From assembly GCA_003152315.1 (NCBI GenBank), contig PLZV01000020.1:34530-71994 (forward strand): a stretch of DNA of 37,465 bases, read 5' to 3'. The translations under genes and the position numbers were made by a program. This stretch comes from Verrucomicrobiota bacterium. Lineage in GTDB: Bacteria > Verrucomicrobiota > Verrucomicrobiia > Palsa-1439. Shown here in pieces: positions 6,461 to 15,366 of the stretch. The notes below the pieces were generated by a model. The model was not told where the DNA came from. It was given only the letters and a program-made list of their open reading frames with translations, and did not search any database. How positions within the stretch are numbered: position 1 is the first letter of the stretch; each line of letters begins with the position of its first letter.

Positions 6461-7543
6461 ATGACCAAGCCGCACATAAAGTTGTTTATCCCTGGCCCTG
6501 TGGAGGTTAGCGAGGACACCTTCCAGGCGATGAGCCAGCCCATGATCGGTCACCGGGGTAGCGGGTTCCAGGATCTGTACGCGGCCATCCAGCCGAAGCT
6601 GCGGCAGGTGCTCTACACCAAGAACCCCGTCTTCCTTTCCACTTCGTCAGCGTGGGGCGTCATGGAGGCGTCAGTGCGCAATCTTGTCGCCAAGAAAGTG
6701 CTCAACTGCTGTTGCGGCGCGTTCTCTGATAAGTGGCTCGATGTCAGCCAACGCTGTGGCAAGCAAGCCGAGGCGCTCAAGGTCGAGTGGGGTCAGCCAA
6801 TCCTGCCGGAAATGGTCGACGCCAAATTGAAGACCGGGCAGTTCGATGCCATCACGCTCGTGCACAATGAAACCTCGACCGGTCTGATGAACCCTCTCGC
6901 GGAGATTGCCCAAGTCGTGAAAAAATATCCCGACGTGATGTTCGTCGTGGACTGCGTGAGCTCGATGACCGCTCTGAAGATAGATACCGATGCGCTGGGC
7001 ATCGACGTGCTGCTCGCGGGCGTGCAGAAGGCGTGGGCGATGCCACCGGGCCTCGCCGTGTTTGCCGTGAGCGACCGCGCGTTGAAGCGGGCCGAAACGA
7101 TTCCTGCGCGGGGATACTATTTCGATTTCCTCGAATTCAAGGCGAACCATGACAAGAACATGACGCCGTCGACACCGAGCATCCCGCACATCTACGGGTT
7201 GAATTTCAAACTCGACCAGTTCGCGAAGGAAGGGCTCGATAACCGCTACGCACGCCACCGCAAGATGGCGCAGAAGACCCGCGACTGGGCCAAAGCGAAC
7301 GGCTTCGAACTGTTCCCGAAAGCGGGCTACGAATCTGTCACGCTGACCTGCGTCAAAAACAACAAGAATATCGACGTCTCCAAGTTGCAGAAGGCTCTCA
7401 AGGACAAATACAAGGTCCTCATCGACGGCGGCTACGGTCCCATCAAGGGCAAGAGCTTCCGCCTCGCGCACATGGGCGACGAGACGCCCGAGACCGTTGG
7501 GCAGTTGCACACGATGCTCGATGATTGCCTGAAGTCGTTGTGA
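6461..7543 (+). CDS. Class V pyridoxal-phosphate aminotransferase (serine/alanine-glyoxylate type)
   Basis: The 360-aa protein has the fold-type I class V pattern. FIPGPVEV is at the N-terminus, GHRGSGF binds phosphate/substrate, VVDCVSSM carries the PLP-stacking aspartate (about D164), and AGVQKAW carries the Schiff-base lysine (about K190). It is closest in pattern to serine-glyoxylate and alanine-glyoxylate transaminases, which make glycine from glyoxylate; phosphoserine aminotransferase and phosphonate aminotransferases are alternatives. ATG 6461 is preferred because AGAGGA (6447-6452) sits 8 bases before it; ATG 6455 is only 2 bases from the same site. The stop overlaps the GTG start of the next gene. 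Confidence 0.92.
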   Translation: MTKPHIKLFIPGPVEVSEDTFQAMSQPMIGHRGSGFQDLYAAIQPKLRQVLYTKNPVFLSTSSAWGVMEASVRNLVAKKVLNCCCGAFSDKWLDVSQRCGKQAEALKVEWGQPILPEMVDAKLKTGQFDAITLVHNETSTGLMNPLAEIAQVVKKYPDVMFVVDCVSSMTALKIDTDALGIDVLLAGVQKAWAMPPGLAVFAVSDRALKRAETIPARGYYFDFLEFKANHDKNMTPSTPSIPHIYGLNFKLDQFAKEGLDNRYARHRKMAQKTRDWAKANGFELFPKAGYESVTLTCVKNNKNIDVSKLQKALKDKYKVLIDGGYGPIKGKSFRLAHMGDETPETVGQLHTMLDDCLKSL

Positions 7544-8082
7544 AGATTACGAAGGACTCCGTGCTCGACGCTGTCGCATCCCTGATGCGGCAGCGTTTCA
7601 ACGTCGAAGCCGAACGCAATAAATCGTTCGTCTGGTCACTCCCAAGTGGTGTCATCCTGAGCAAAGCGAAGGATCTTCCATCAAACTATACAGTGGTCGC
7701 GGACCTATACCTACAGCCTCCGCTCCACTGCCTTGTCCAATTCGACGACACGTCGCATTGCACGCGCCAGCGCGCCGCGACGTTCGCCAATTATCCGTCC
7801 GACACTCCGCTGAACTTTGACGTGCGCCGTTATCACGCCGACCAAACGTCCGGCGAAGCTGCCATCGCCCAGGCCGATCTTCTCGCCGATCTTCTTCCGC
7901 CAAAGCACGGTCTCAACCCAACCGTCCGCATCCGCGCCGACGAGATCGAAGAATTGACCGGCCCGCTCCCCGACCGCATCGAGTCCCTGCTCTCCAAGCG
8001 CTTCGCCTACCACGCCGGCACGACGTTTCACTTGATGGTGGATAATGCCGGTGCCAAACCCCATCGCACCCACGGTAGCTAG
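7540..8082 (+). CDS. Hypothetical protein, possibly nuclease-like, with an in-frame dispersed repeat
   Basis: GTG 7540 overlaps the aminotransferase stop as GTGA, so the gene is translationally coupled. The 180-aa product is not confidently assigned. The segment ADLYLQPPLHCLVQFDDTSH recalls the hydrophobic strand plus acidic residues of PD-(D/E)xK-like proteins such as DUF2726/Vsr-type folds; this is only a weak impression. Residues encoded at about 7649-7682 (GVILSKAKDLP) are a translation of a widespread intergenic repeat, inserted without breaking the frame. There is no signal peptide or membrane segment. Codon use is like its neighbours outside the repeat. Confidence 0.65.
   Translation: MKITKDSVLDAVASLMRQRFNVEAERNKSFVWSLPSGVILSKAKDLPSNYTVVADLYLQPPLHCLVQFDDTSHCTRQRAATFANYPSDTPLNFDVRRYHADQTSGEAAIAQADLLADLLPPKHGLNPTVRIRADEIEELTGPLPDRIESLLSKRFAYHAGTTFHLMVDNAGAKPHRTHGS
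7649..7682 (+). repeat. Dispersed VILS(E/K)AKDL-type repeat inside a coding region
   Basis: The bases GTCATCCTGAGCAAAGCGAA (7651-7670), followed by GGATCTTCC, match the form of a short repeat I know from intergenic regions of many bacterial phyla. It is often mistranslated as VILSEAKDL. Here it lies in frame in the gene 7540-8082. Recognition is from memory; no second copy with this exact core is in the window. Confidence 0.6.
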
Positions 8083-8092
8083 GTAGACCGAC

Positions 8093-8619
8093 TTAACTTG
8101 GTTTCCAGCCAAATCGTTGACGCAGCCACTGCACTAACTGACGGTCGAGGGATGGCATGATGACTTCCAGCGGGGTGCGGCCATCGCGCACCGCGATCCA
8201 TAGCATCCAAACGAGGAACACGGAAGCGGTCAGGAAGTTTTGCCATAACTGGAATTCCCATGCATGCGCATTCTCCACGTACCAATCTGAGAAAGGCCAG
8301 AGGTAGTAGTAACCCCAATCCGGACCTGATCCAAAATAATCCATCACTAGATGGAGATGAAATAGTCCCAGATAAACGATGAAGGCCCTCCACCGCCGTC
8401 CCGAAAACAACGCAAGAACCGCCGATAGAAGCAGCCCGAACGAAAGATTATGGCAGAGCTTGTGGTGGTATTCCAATATACTTCCGGCCCCGCCAGCATC
8501 CCCAGTCCATCCAAATCCGCCCAGCTTGCAGCCAACATGCAACAGAATCGTTCGCGCGGCGTGAGCTTCGCGTAATTTCCCAGACACCAGCCCGACATGA
8601 TGTGCGTTTGGATATGCAT
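8093..8619 (-). pseudogene. Membrane-bound metal-dependent hydrolase (YdjM-like), frameshifted
   Basis: Two frames together make one protein of about 175 aa. The first runs from ATG 8619 (MHIQTHIMSGWCLGNYAKLT) through ADLDGLGMLAGPEVYW. The second continues from EYHHKLCHNLSFG to the stop at 8093. Restoring one G in the minus-strand GG at 8473-8474 joins them exactly. The joined product has the metal-ligand pattern of the LexA-binding, membrane-bound hydrolase family: an N-terminal THxxxG, D-DG, HHxxxH, and HLVMDYF, plus three to four hydrophobic helices. The family's substrate is unknown. Either a sequencing deletion or a genuine frameshift explains it. It diverges from the Y-family polymerase gene. 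Confidence 0.75.
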
Positions 8620-8696
8620 GGGATTGGCCGCGAGAGTTGTAATTGGGAAATCAAGATTAGCCAAGCGGGAATCGCTGGCTTGACAGTCTCCGCCTA

Positions 8697-8718
8697 ATAC
8701 CACACATTTGTGCGGTAT
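8697..8718. promoter_or_regulatory. Operator-like palindrome over the polymerase start codon
   Basis: Ten-base arms ATACCACACA (8697-8706) and TGTGCGGTAT (8709-8718) flank TT and match at nine of ten positions. The right arm includes the first two bases of ATG 8717. A TTGACA (8680-8685) lies just upstream, but there is no good -10 at normal spacing. A repressor bound here would block both expression of the polymerase and loading of its mRNA. The regulator is unknown; it does not look like an E. coli LexA box. Confidence 0.4.
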
Positions 8719-10111
8719 GCCGCTGCGACCTCAACGAATCCTTCATGTCGACGGTGATTCATTCTTCGCTTCTTGCGAGATGGCGCTCGATCCAAAGCTG
8801 AAGAAGAGGCCCGTATTCGTAGGTGGAGGACGGCGCGGCGATGGCATCGTGATTGCCGCCAACTATCTCGCAAAGGACTACGGCATCATCACGGGTATGG
8901 CGTGTTTCGAGGCGAAACACAAATGTCCCGACGGCGTGTTGGTGCGTCCGCACTACGACGAGTATCGGCGGCTGTCGGTGGAAATTTTCCGACACGTGCG
9001 CTACTACACTCCCTTGCTCGTGCCCACCTCGATCGACGAGGGGTACATGGACTTCACCGATTCGCCCAGCGTGTTTCGTTGCCGTACCCCGGCGGAATTA
9101 ATCATACGTATGAGGCGCGAATTGATCGAGGAAGTCGGCGTGCCGGTATCGATGGGACTCGGTTCCTCGCGCTGGCTGGCCAAATTGGCGACCGAAAGTT
9201 GCAAACCCGACAATTTCCGCGAAGTAACAGAGGACGAGGAGTGCGAATTTCTCCATAACATTCCCATCCAGAAACTGTCAGGCATCGCCACTCGACGGGC
9301 GCGTTCCCTGCGGGCGCTGGGCATTTGGACGCTCGGCGACGTGGCGGAACTGCCGCTGGGATTATTGGAAAAACGCTACGGATTTTTCGGCCTCGAATTG
9401 TGGCTGCTCTCCAGCGGCCAACTGCGCGAACGCTTGTCGCTGGCCCACAAGCCGCGCACCTGCATCGGCAGCGCCACCACCCTGCCCTACGACGAGCCGG
9501 ACCATGAAACCGCTCTGCTGTTCCTGCTCGACCAGACCGAGAAGGTCGTGACGACGTTTTTTCGAGAAAACCTCAAAGCCCGCGAGGTGGGCGTGTACGT
9601 GCGCTTCAAAGACCACGAAGGCAACGGCGCCAGCGTGAAATTCCCCACGGCGCAGTTCGAACCGCGTCTCATCAATCCGCAGGTGGAGCGATTATTCCGG
9701 GAACTTACTGCGCACCAGGAGCAACCGATCCGCCAGGTCTGCATCAACTTCTGGAACCTGCAGTCGTTGGGATTGGAGCCCAATTTCTTCAATCACGACG
9801 TGGAGTTCAAGCGCCGCGAACTGCACTACGCGCTGGAGGCAGTGGAACAACGCTACGGCAAGCGCTGCGTCAAGACCGGCACGCGTTTGTTGCTCGAAAA
9901 ACAGGCCGCCTATCTTGTCGGCGACAAACCCAAGTGCCCGTTTATCCCGCAGCGCGAGATGGAAATCAAAATGGACAAGATCCCCGAGCCCATGCTCGAT
10001 CTGATTTACGAGGATGAGTGGAAACCGTTGGAAGGCCAGCTTCCCGCCGCGCCACTTCCCCTGCCCCGCACGTGGGGCCGCTCCACCAGCCGTACGCAAA
10101 AATTTCTGTAG
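8717..10111 (+). CDS. Y-family translesion DNA polymerase (DinB/Pol IV-like)
   Basis: The protein (464 aa) begins with the palm motif LHVDGDSFFASCE (catalytic D12, carboxylate cluster) and has SIDEGYMDF with D107/E108. A helix-hairpin-helix thumb follows (KLSGIATRRARSLRALGIWT), then the little finger. It should copy past damaged bases with low fidelity. At 464 aa it is longer than typical DinB (about 350-400). The extra C-terminal part (about 400-464) is Pro-rich at the end and shows no clear clamp-binding QxxLF at the terminus. There is no imuA/dnaE2 cassette beside it. ATG 8717 is chosen because a TTG at 8708 only adds MCG and lacks a ribosome site. Confidence 0.9.
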   Translation: MPLRPQRILHVDGDSFFASCEMALDPKLKKRPVFVGGGRRGDGIVIAANYLAKDYGIITGMACFEAKHKCPDGVLVRPHYDEYRRLSVEIFRHVRYYTPLLVPTSIDEGYMDFTDSPSVFRCRTPAELIIRMRRELIEEVGVPVSMGLGSSRWLAKLATESCKPDNFREVTEDEECEFLHNIPIQKLSGIATRRARSLRALGIWTLGDVAELPLGLLEKRYGFFGLELWLLSSGQLRERLSLAHKPRTCIGSATTLPYDEPDHETALLFLLDQTEKVVTTFFRENLKAREVGVYVRFKDHEGNGASVKFPTAQFEPRLINPQVERLFRELTAHQEQPIRQVCINFWNLQSLGLEPNFFNHDVEFKRRELHYALEAVEQRYGKRCVKTGTRLLLEKQAAYLVGDKPKCPFIPQREMEIKMDKIPEPMLDLIYEDEWKPLEGQLPAAPLPLPRTWGRSTSRTQKFL

Positions 10112-10233
10112 CCGTAAATTCGCTTCACGATGACCGCTCCCCAAAGGCCGACAATTTTGCTTGCACCCACCCCCGGCGGACATATCCTCCACACACGCGG
10201 GACAAGCCAGCTCAACGCCCGGAAAGAATCAAC

Positions 10234-11541
10234 ATGGCCATCACTCGGAAACGCCGCATCCTCATCTTCGTTGTCAGCGGACTCATTCTCATCGTGTTAA
10301 TCTGGTTCTTCGCTTTCCGCCGTCGCGAACCACCCATCACCGTGCAGACGGAAAAAGTCACCCGGCGCAACCTCACGGAAATCGTGGTCGCCAATGGCCG
10401 CATCCAACCGGTCGTCCAGGTCAAGATCAGCCCCGAAGTCAGCGGCGAGATTACCGAATTGCCAGTCAAGGAAGGTCAGTCCGTCAACAAGGGCGACTTG
10501 ATCCTGAAAATCAAACCTGACGTCTATATCGCCGCCCGCAACCAGGCCGAGGCCAGTTACAAATCCTCCATCGCCAGCCAGGCCTCCGCTGCCGCGACCT
10601 TGCGGAAGGCCCAGGCCGACTTCAAGCGCAGTCAGGGATTGCTTGAGGCGAAACTCATCCCTCTCTCCGATTTTGATCAGGTCCAGGCTTCCTATGACAT
10701 CGCCCTGGCGCAACTCACGAACGCCGAACATCAGGTCGAAATGGCCCACGCCTTGTTGGCCAGCGCCGACGAGGAACTGGCCAAGACCACCATCGCCTCC
10801 CCGCTCACCGGCACGATCAGTAAATTGAACTCGCAGCTCGGTGAACGCGTCCTCGGCACGGTCCAAAACGTCGGCACCGAAATCATGACCATCTCGGACT
10901 TGGGCCAGATGGAGGCCCGCGTCGACGTCGGCGAAATCGATGTGGTACTGATCCACCCGGGCCAGAAAGCGCGTCTCGAAGTCGATGCCTTTCGCGACCG
11001 CAAGTTCACCGGCATGGTCACCGATATCGCCAATTCCTCCAAAGGCTCCAGTTCGGCAACCAGTGCCGCCGCATCCAGCAGCCAATCGCAGGACGCCACA
11101 AAATTCGAGGTCCGCATCAGAATTGATGAAAATGAAGCTTTTCGCCCCGGCATGTCGGTGAGCGCCGAAATCGAAACACGGTCCCGGACAAATGTACTCA
11201 CCGTTCCGCTCGCCAGCGTCACTACCCGCGCGCCAAAGTCGACCACGAAGACCATGGGCGCCACCACCAATCAAATCAACTCCAGCAGCCAGGCCGCCAC
11301 CAATTCAGCCGCAACCGACAAGAAACTCAGGGAATCTTCCAAGATGTCCGAGGTGGTGTTCGCTGTGGAAGGTGATCATGTGAAGACGCTGCCCGTAAAG
11401 ATCGGCATCTCCGACGACAATTACTGGGAGATCACCGACGGTCTTGCCGAAGGACAGGAAATCGTCTCCGGGGGCTACCGGGCCATCAACCGCGACCTGG
11501 ATGACGGCAAAAAGATTCGCAAGGGCAGCGTCGTCAATTAG
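10234..11541 (+). CDS. Efflux pump periplasmic adaptor (MacA/HlyD-like membrane fusion protein)
   Basis: The 435-aa protein has one N-terminal membrane anchor (about 8-25, ILIFVVSGLILIVLIWFFAF). It is followed by a lipoyl/barrel-sandwich half (VVANGRIQPVVQVKISPEVSGE), a long alpha-helical hairpin (about 95-185), the second lipoyl half (TTIASPLTGTISKL) and beta-barrel domains. It links an inner-membrane ABC exporter to an outer-membrane channel. GGAAAG lies 7 bases before ATG 10234 and fixes the start; the open frame upstream is not coding. Ser/Thr/Asn-rich linkers at about 267-285 and 340-370 are unusually long. The next three genes encode the matching ABC transporter. Confidence 0.93.
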   Translation: MAITRKRRILIFVVSGLILIVLIWFFAFRRREPPITVQTEKVTRRNLTEIVVANGRIQPVVQVKISPEVSGEITELPVKEGQSVNKGDLILKIKPDVYIAARNQAEASYKSSIASQASAAATLRKAQADFKRSQGLLEAKLIPLSDFDQVQASYDIALAQLTNAEHQVEMAHALLASADEELAKTTIASPLTGTISKLNSQLGERVLGTVQNVGTEIMTISDLGQMEARVDVGEIDVVLIHPGQKARLEVDAFRDRKFTGMVTDIANSSKGSSSATSAAASSSQSQDATKFEVRIRIDENEAFRPGMSVSAEIETRSRTNVLTVPLASVTTRAPKSTTKTMGATTNQINSSSQAATNSAATDKKLRESSKMSEVVFAVEGDHVKTLPVKIGISDDNYWEITDGLAEGQEIVSGGYRAINRDLDDGKKIRKGSVVN

Positions 11542-11559
11542 GAGCCAGGGAAAACCATC

Positions 11560-12267
11560 GTGGCGCTGATTCGTCTCCAGAATATCTCGCGGCGCTATCA
11601 AATGGGCGTCGAAACCGTTCACGCGTTGCGTGACGTTTCCCTGGAAATCCAGCGCGGCGAGTACGTCGCGATCATGGGACCATCCGGTTCCGGCAAATCC
11701 ACCTTAATGAACCTGATCGGCTGCCTCGATACGCCTACCTCGGGTACCTACGAGTTGAACGGCAGTCACGTCAGCCGGATGAATGACAATCAACTGGCGG
11801 AGATCCGCAACCGCGAGATTGGCTTTGTGTTCCAGACGTTCAACCTCTTGCCGCGCTCCAACGCGCTGCACAACGTCGAGTTGCCGTTGATCTACGCCGG
11901 CCTTCCTGCCGCCGAACGACGAAAAGTCGCGCTCGCAGCCATCACGCAGGTCGGCCTTGCCGACCGGATGCATCACAAACCCAACGAACTATCCGGTGGT
12001 CAACGCCAGCGCGTCGCCGTCGCCCGCGCGTTGGTCAACAAGCCTTCGATCCTCCTGGCGGACGAACCCACCGGCAATCTCGATTCGAAGACCGGCGCCG
12101 AAATCATGGCTTTGTTCGAGGAGTTGTCACGGCAGGGCAACACCATCATCGTGGTCACCCATGAAGAGGACATTGCCAAACAGGCGCGCCGCGTCATTCG
12201 CATCCGCGACGGCCTGATCGCCAGCGATGAACGTACGCCCGACGGAAACCATGAACCTGTTCACTGA
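11560..12267 (+). CDS. ABC transporter ATP-binding protein (MacB/LolD type)
   Basis: The 235-aa ATPase has every ABC motif: Walker [10 protein letters not shown] (40-48), Q-loop Q92 in [10 protein letters not shown], signature LSGGQRQ (144-150), Walker [13 protein letters not shown] (164-175) and the switch histidine H201 in VVTHEED. The sequence FQTFNLLP and DEPTGNLD are typical of the MacB/LolD/FtsE group that works with FtsX-like permeases. It starts at GTG 11560, 18 bases after the adaptor gene. AGGAG overlaps that gene's stop but is 15 bases away, so initiation may be weak or coupled. Its end overlaps the next gene by 17 bases. Confidence 0.95.
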   Translation: MALIRLQNISRRYQMGVETVHALRDVSLEIQRGEYVAIMGPSGSGKSTLMNLIGCLDTPTSGTYELNGSHVSRMNDNQLAEIRNREIGFVFQTFNLLPRSNALHNVELPLIYAGLPAAERRKVALAAITQVGLADRMHHKPNELSGGQRQRVAVARALVNKPSILLADEPTGNLDSKTGAEIMALFEELSRQGNTIIVVTHEEDIAKQARRVIRIRDGLIASDERTPDGNHEPVH

Positions 12268-13483
12268 AATTCGTGAGGGCCTGGGCATCTCCTGGAGCGC
12301 CATCCGCGGCAACAAGCTTCGCTCCATCCTGACCACACTGGGAATCGTGATCGGGATTGTCACCGTCACCCTCATGAGCGCGGCCATTGAAGGATTAAAC
12401 AACGCTTTCCTGAAAAGTGTCTCGGCTCTCGGCGCGGACGTGTTTTACGTGCAACGCGATAGCTGGATCAATGCGACGGAAGCGGATTGGCTCAACGCAC
12501 AAAAGCGCCGCCCGATCACTGTCAAGGAAGCTGAGGCCCTCGCCAACGAATTGAGCCTCGCCGACGCCGTTGCCCCTTGCTCAGACGTATCGGCACCCGT
12601 TCAATACAAGAACCAGAGCGCGAACAGCGTAACCATCCGTGGCACCACGGAAGCGTATTTGGTCACCAGCGGTTCCGAGATCGCGGCCGGCCGATTTCTT
12701 TCCGCGGCCGATGCCGCTGGCGGACGCCCCGTTTGCGTGCTCGGTGCACAAGTTGCCACGAATCTCTTCCAAAGTGAATCGCCGCTCGGTCAGAAGGTCA
12801 AACTCGGCGGCCAATCCTTTGAAGTCATCGGCTTGCTGGAGAAACAGGGGACGATCCTCGGCTTCATCAGCCCCGACAATCGGGTGATGATCCCGCTGAA
12901 ACAACTGATTACCACGTTCCGCCGCAATCCCGATATCGTAATCCAGGTCAAGGCCCGGGCCCTCGTCGAACTCGACGAAGCCCGCGAAGAACTACGCTCC
13001 GCAATGCATCGCGTTCGCCATCTCACCCCCAGTCAGCCCGATGATTTTGCGATCAATCAACAAGACCAGATCGTGGCGATGTTCCATCGGGAAACGGCTA
13101 CGATCGCCGTGATAGGGCTCCTGGTCACCGGCCTGTCGCTGTTCGTCGGCGGTATTGGCATCATGAATATCATGTTCGTCTCGGTGACGGAACGCACCCG
13201 GGAAATCGGCATTCGCAAGGCCATCGGCGCCAAACGGCGCACCATCCTGTTGCAGTTCCTGATCGAAGCAGCCAGCATCTGCATGCTCGGCGGGCTGATC
13301 GCCCTGGGCATTGCGTGGCCCTTGACGCTGGCCGTGCAACATTGGCTCCTGCCCGCCACGCTGTCCCTGACCATCGTCAGCATGGCGTTACTCGTATCGT
13401 TGGTGACCGGGCTGGTCTCCGGCTTTGTGCCGGCGTGGCGGGCCGCGCGCCTGGACCCGGTCGATGCGCTGCGAAGCGAATGA
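12251..13483 (+). CDS. MacB-like ABC transporter permease 1 (FtsX domain)
   Basis: The 410-aa permease has an N-terminal helix ([20 protein letters not shown]), a large periplasmic MacB core domain (about 55-270) and three C-terminal helices. The FtsX-domain signature [20 protein letters not shown] precedes [15 protein letters not shown]. The C-terminus has the usual [17 protein letters not shown] ending. ATG 12251 lies inside the end of the ATPase gene and is preferred over an upstream in-frame GTG. ATPase and permease are separate, unlike E. coli MacB where they are fused. Its stop overlaps the next start as ATGA. Confidence 0.93.
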   Translation: MNLFTEIREGLGISWSAIRGNKLRSILTTLGIVIGIVTVTLMSAAIEGLNNAFLKSVSALGADVFYVQRDSWINATEADWLNAQKRRPITVKEAEALANELSLADAVAPCSDVSAPVQYKNQSANSVTIRGTTEAYLVTSGSEIAAGRFLSAADAAGGRPVCVLGAQVATNLFQSESPLGQKVKLGGQSFEVIGLLEKQGTILGFISPDNRVMIPLKQLITTFRRNPDIVIQVKARALVELDEAREELRSAMHRVRHLTPSQPDDFAINQQDQIVAMFHRETATIAVIGLLVTGLSLFVGGIGIMNIMFVSVTERTREIGIRKAIGAKRRTILLQFLIEAASICMLGGLIALGIAWPLTLAVQHWLLPATLSLTIVSMALLVSLVTGLVSGFVPAWRAARLDPVDALRSE

Positions 13484-14742
13484 AATTCCACAAACCAGAC
13501 AAATTACTCGCCGAGACCGTCGAGAGTTTCACGATGGCGATCAACGCCCTTGCGGCACACAAGCTCCGCTCGGCGCTGACGTTGCTCGGGGTGTTGATCG
13601 GCGTGTTCTCAATCATCGTCGTGATGACCGCCATGCGCGTGCTCAAGAACCGGGTGGAAACCGACATGAGCCGGCTCGGCAGTCAGACATTTGCCGTCCG
13701 CAAATGGCCCGAAATCCAATTCGGAGGCCCAATGAGCTGGGAAAAGTACCGGCGCCGCAAGGACATCTCGCTCGCGTACGGCCAACAAGTGCAGAATAAG
13801 GCCACACTCGCCGTCAATGTCGGTATCGAAGGGAACTTTTGGGGTGGCCAGGTGGAGACACGTTACAAGAAGACTCCGCCGACCGTCCAATTGCTCGGCG
13901 AAACCGTGGGTAGTTTCCCCGCCCGCAACTGGAGCCTTGCCGAAGGCCGCGGACTGGTCGATGGCGATGTGGACAACGCTCGCGACGTTTGCGTACTCGG
14001 CGACACCCTGGCGCGGACTGTCTTCCCTCTCGGTTCGCCAGTCGGGGAGCGACTCTTGCTCAATGGCATCCACTATACGGTCGTTGGCGTGCTGGAAGCC
14101 AAGGGCGGCGCGACCGAGGGTGAGCAGGACAACTTCGCCATCATTCCGATCACCACGGCCTTGAACCGCTATGGTCGACGCACGATGAGCCTGACGATTC
14201 TCGTCCAAGCCCGCGATGCGGCGAGCTACGACGACACCGTGGAGCAAGTGCGCGGTATTCTGCGTGTCGCCCGCAAAGTCCCGCCCGGCGCCGAGGATGA
14301 TTTCGAGCTTTACTCGAACGACTCGCTCATCGAGCAGTTCAACAATTTCACCCGGGCCGTGCGCATCGGTGTCGGCGTCGTCAGTTCGATCGCCTTGCTC
14401 GCCGCGGGGATCGGTATCATGAATATCATGCTGGTTTCCGTGACCGAACGCACCCGCGAGATCGGCATCCGCCGCGCCGTCGGCGCCAAGCGACGGAATA
14501 TCATGATGCAATTCATCATGGAAGCGGTGGTGCTCTGCGAAATCGGCGGTGTGATCGGTGTCGTGCTCGGCATCCTCGGCGGCAACGCCCTCGCGTGGCA
14601 CATGAAGATTCCGACTGTCGTCCCGATTGATTCAATCGTGCTTGGGCTCGGGATCTGTTCGGTCGTGGGCGTTATTTTCGGGACCTACCCGGCGCACAAG
14701 GCAGCAAACCTGGACCCCATCGAATCACTCCGTTACGAGTGA
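13480..14742 (+). CDS. MacB-like ABC transporter permease 2 (FtsX domain)
   Basis: This 420-aa protein is a paralogue of the preceding permease with the same layout: helix 1 near 32-55 (SALTLLGVLIGVFSIIVVM), a periplasmic core, and three C-terminal helices with [20 protein letters not shown]. It ends with PAHKAANLDPIESLRYE. ATG 13480 overlaps the previous TGA (ATGA), so the two are coupled and probably form a heterodimeric permease. Export of peptides, lipoproteins or small toxic compounds is known in the family; substrate here is unknown. The gene ends 6 bases from hisB, which converges from the other strand without a visible terminator. Confidence 0.93.
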   Translation: MKFHKPDKLLAETVESFTMAINALAAHKLRSALTLLGVLIGVFSIIVVMTAMRVLKNRVETDMSRLGSQTFAVRKWPEIQFGGPMSWEKYRRRKDISLAYGQQVQNKATLAVNVGIEGNFWGGQVETRYKKTPPTVQLLGETVGSFPARNWSLAEGRGLVDGDVDNARDVCVLGDTLARTVFPLGSPVGERLLLNGIHYTVVGVLEAKGGATEGEQDNFAIIPITTALNRYGRRTMSLTILVQARDAASYDDTVEQVRGILRVARKVPPGAEDDFELYSNDSLIEQFNNFTRAVRIGVGVVSSIALLAAGIGIMNIMLVSVTERTREIGIRRAVGAKRRNIMMQFIMEAVVLCEIGGVIGVVLGILGGNALAWHMKIPTVVPIDSIVLGLGICSVVGVIFGTYPAHKAANLDPIESLRYE

Positions 14743-14748
14743 TTCCAG

Positions 14749-15366
14749 TTACAACTTCCCTTTCGTACTCGGCACGCCTTTGACACGTGGGTCGCGCTGA
14801 CAAGCCATATCGAGTGCCTTTGCCAGCGCTTTGAAGATTGCTTCCACAACGTGATGCGGTTCGTCGCCGCGCAACACGTCAACGTGCAAGTTGCAGCGCG
14901 CTTCGTTGGCGAAACCCTGCAAAAACTCCTTCACCAAACCGACCCGGAATTCCTTCTTCCGTCCGAGCGAAACATTGGCGATGCGACTCCAGTTCTTCCC
15001 CTCAAACACGAGGAACGGTCGATTACTGAAATCCAGCGCGATGCGCGCCTGCGCTAGTGTCTCATCCATCGGCACCAGCGCCCAGCCGTACCGCCGAATC
15101 CCGCGCTTGTCGCCCAGCGCCTTCACGAATGCCTGCCCGAGCGCAATGCCGATATCTTCGACAGTGTGATGCGCGTCCACATCGACGTCGCCATTCGCGA
15201 TAACTGTCAAATCGCACAACGAATGTTTCGCCAGCAGCGTGAGCATGTGATCGAAGAATGGAATGCCCGTCGACACCTTCGACTTACCGCTGCCGTCAAT
15301 CGTAAGGGCCAACGAAATCTGCGTCTCCGCCGTATTGCGTACGACCTTAGCGCTTCGCTTCTTCAC
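14749..15366 (-). CDS. hisB: Imidazoleglycerol-phosphate dehydratase
   Basis: The product (205 aa from GTG 15366) is a monofunctional IGPD. It contains [10 protein letters not shown] at the N-terminus, [28 protein letters not shown] and [18 protein letters not shown], the paired His/Glu metal-binding repeats of the family. It converts imidazole-glycerol phosphate to imidazole-acetol phosphate, the substrate of HisC encoded upstream. GTG 15366 gives the normal family length. AAGGAGG lies upstream but only three bases away, closer than usual. ATG 15408 would add 14 residues inside hisC. The start overlaps the end of hisC by 20 bases. Confidence 0.93.
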   Translation of the reverse strand: MKKRSAKVVRNTAETQISLALTIDGSGKSKVSTGIPFFDHMLTLLAKHSLCDLTVIANGDVDVDAHHTVEDIGIALGQAFVKALGDKRGIRRYGWALVPMDETLAQARIALDFSNRPFLVFEGKNWSRIANVSLGRKKEFRVGLVKEFLQGFANEARCNLHVDVLRGDEPHHVVEAIFKALAKALDMACQRDPRVKGVPSTKGKL

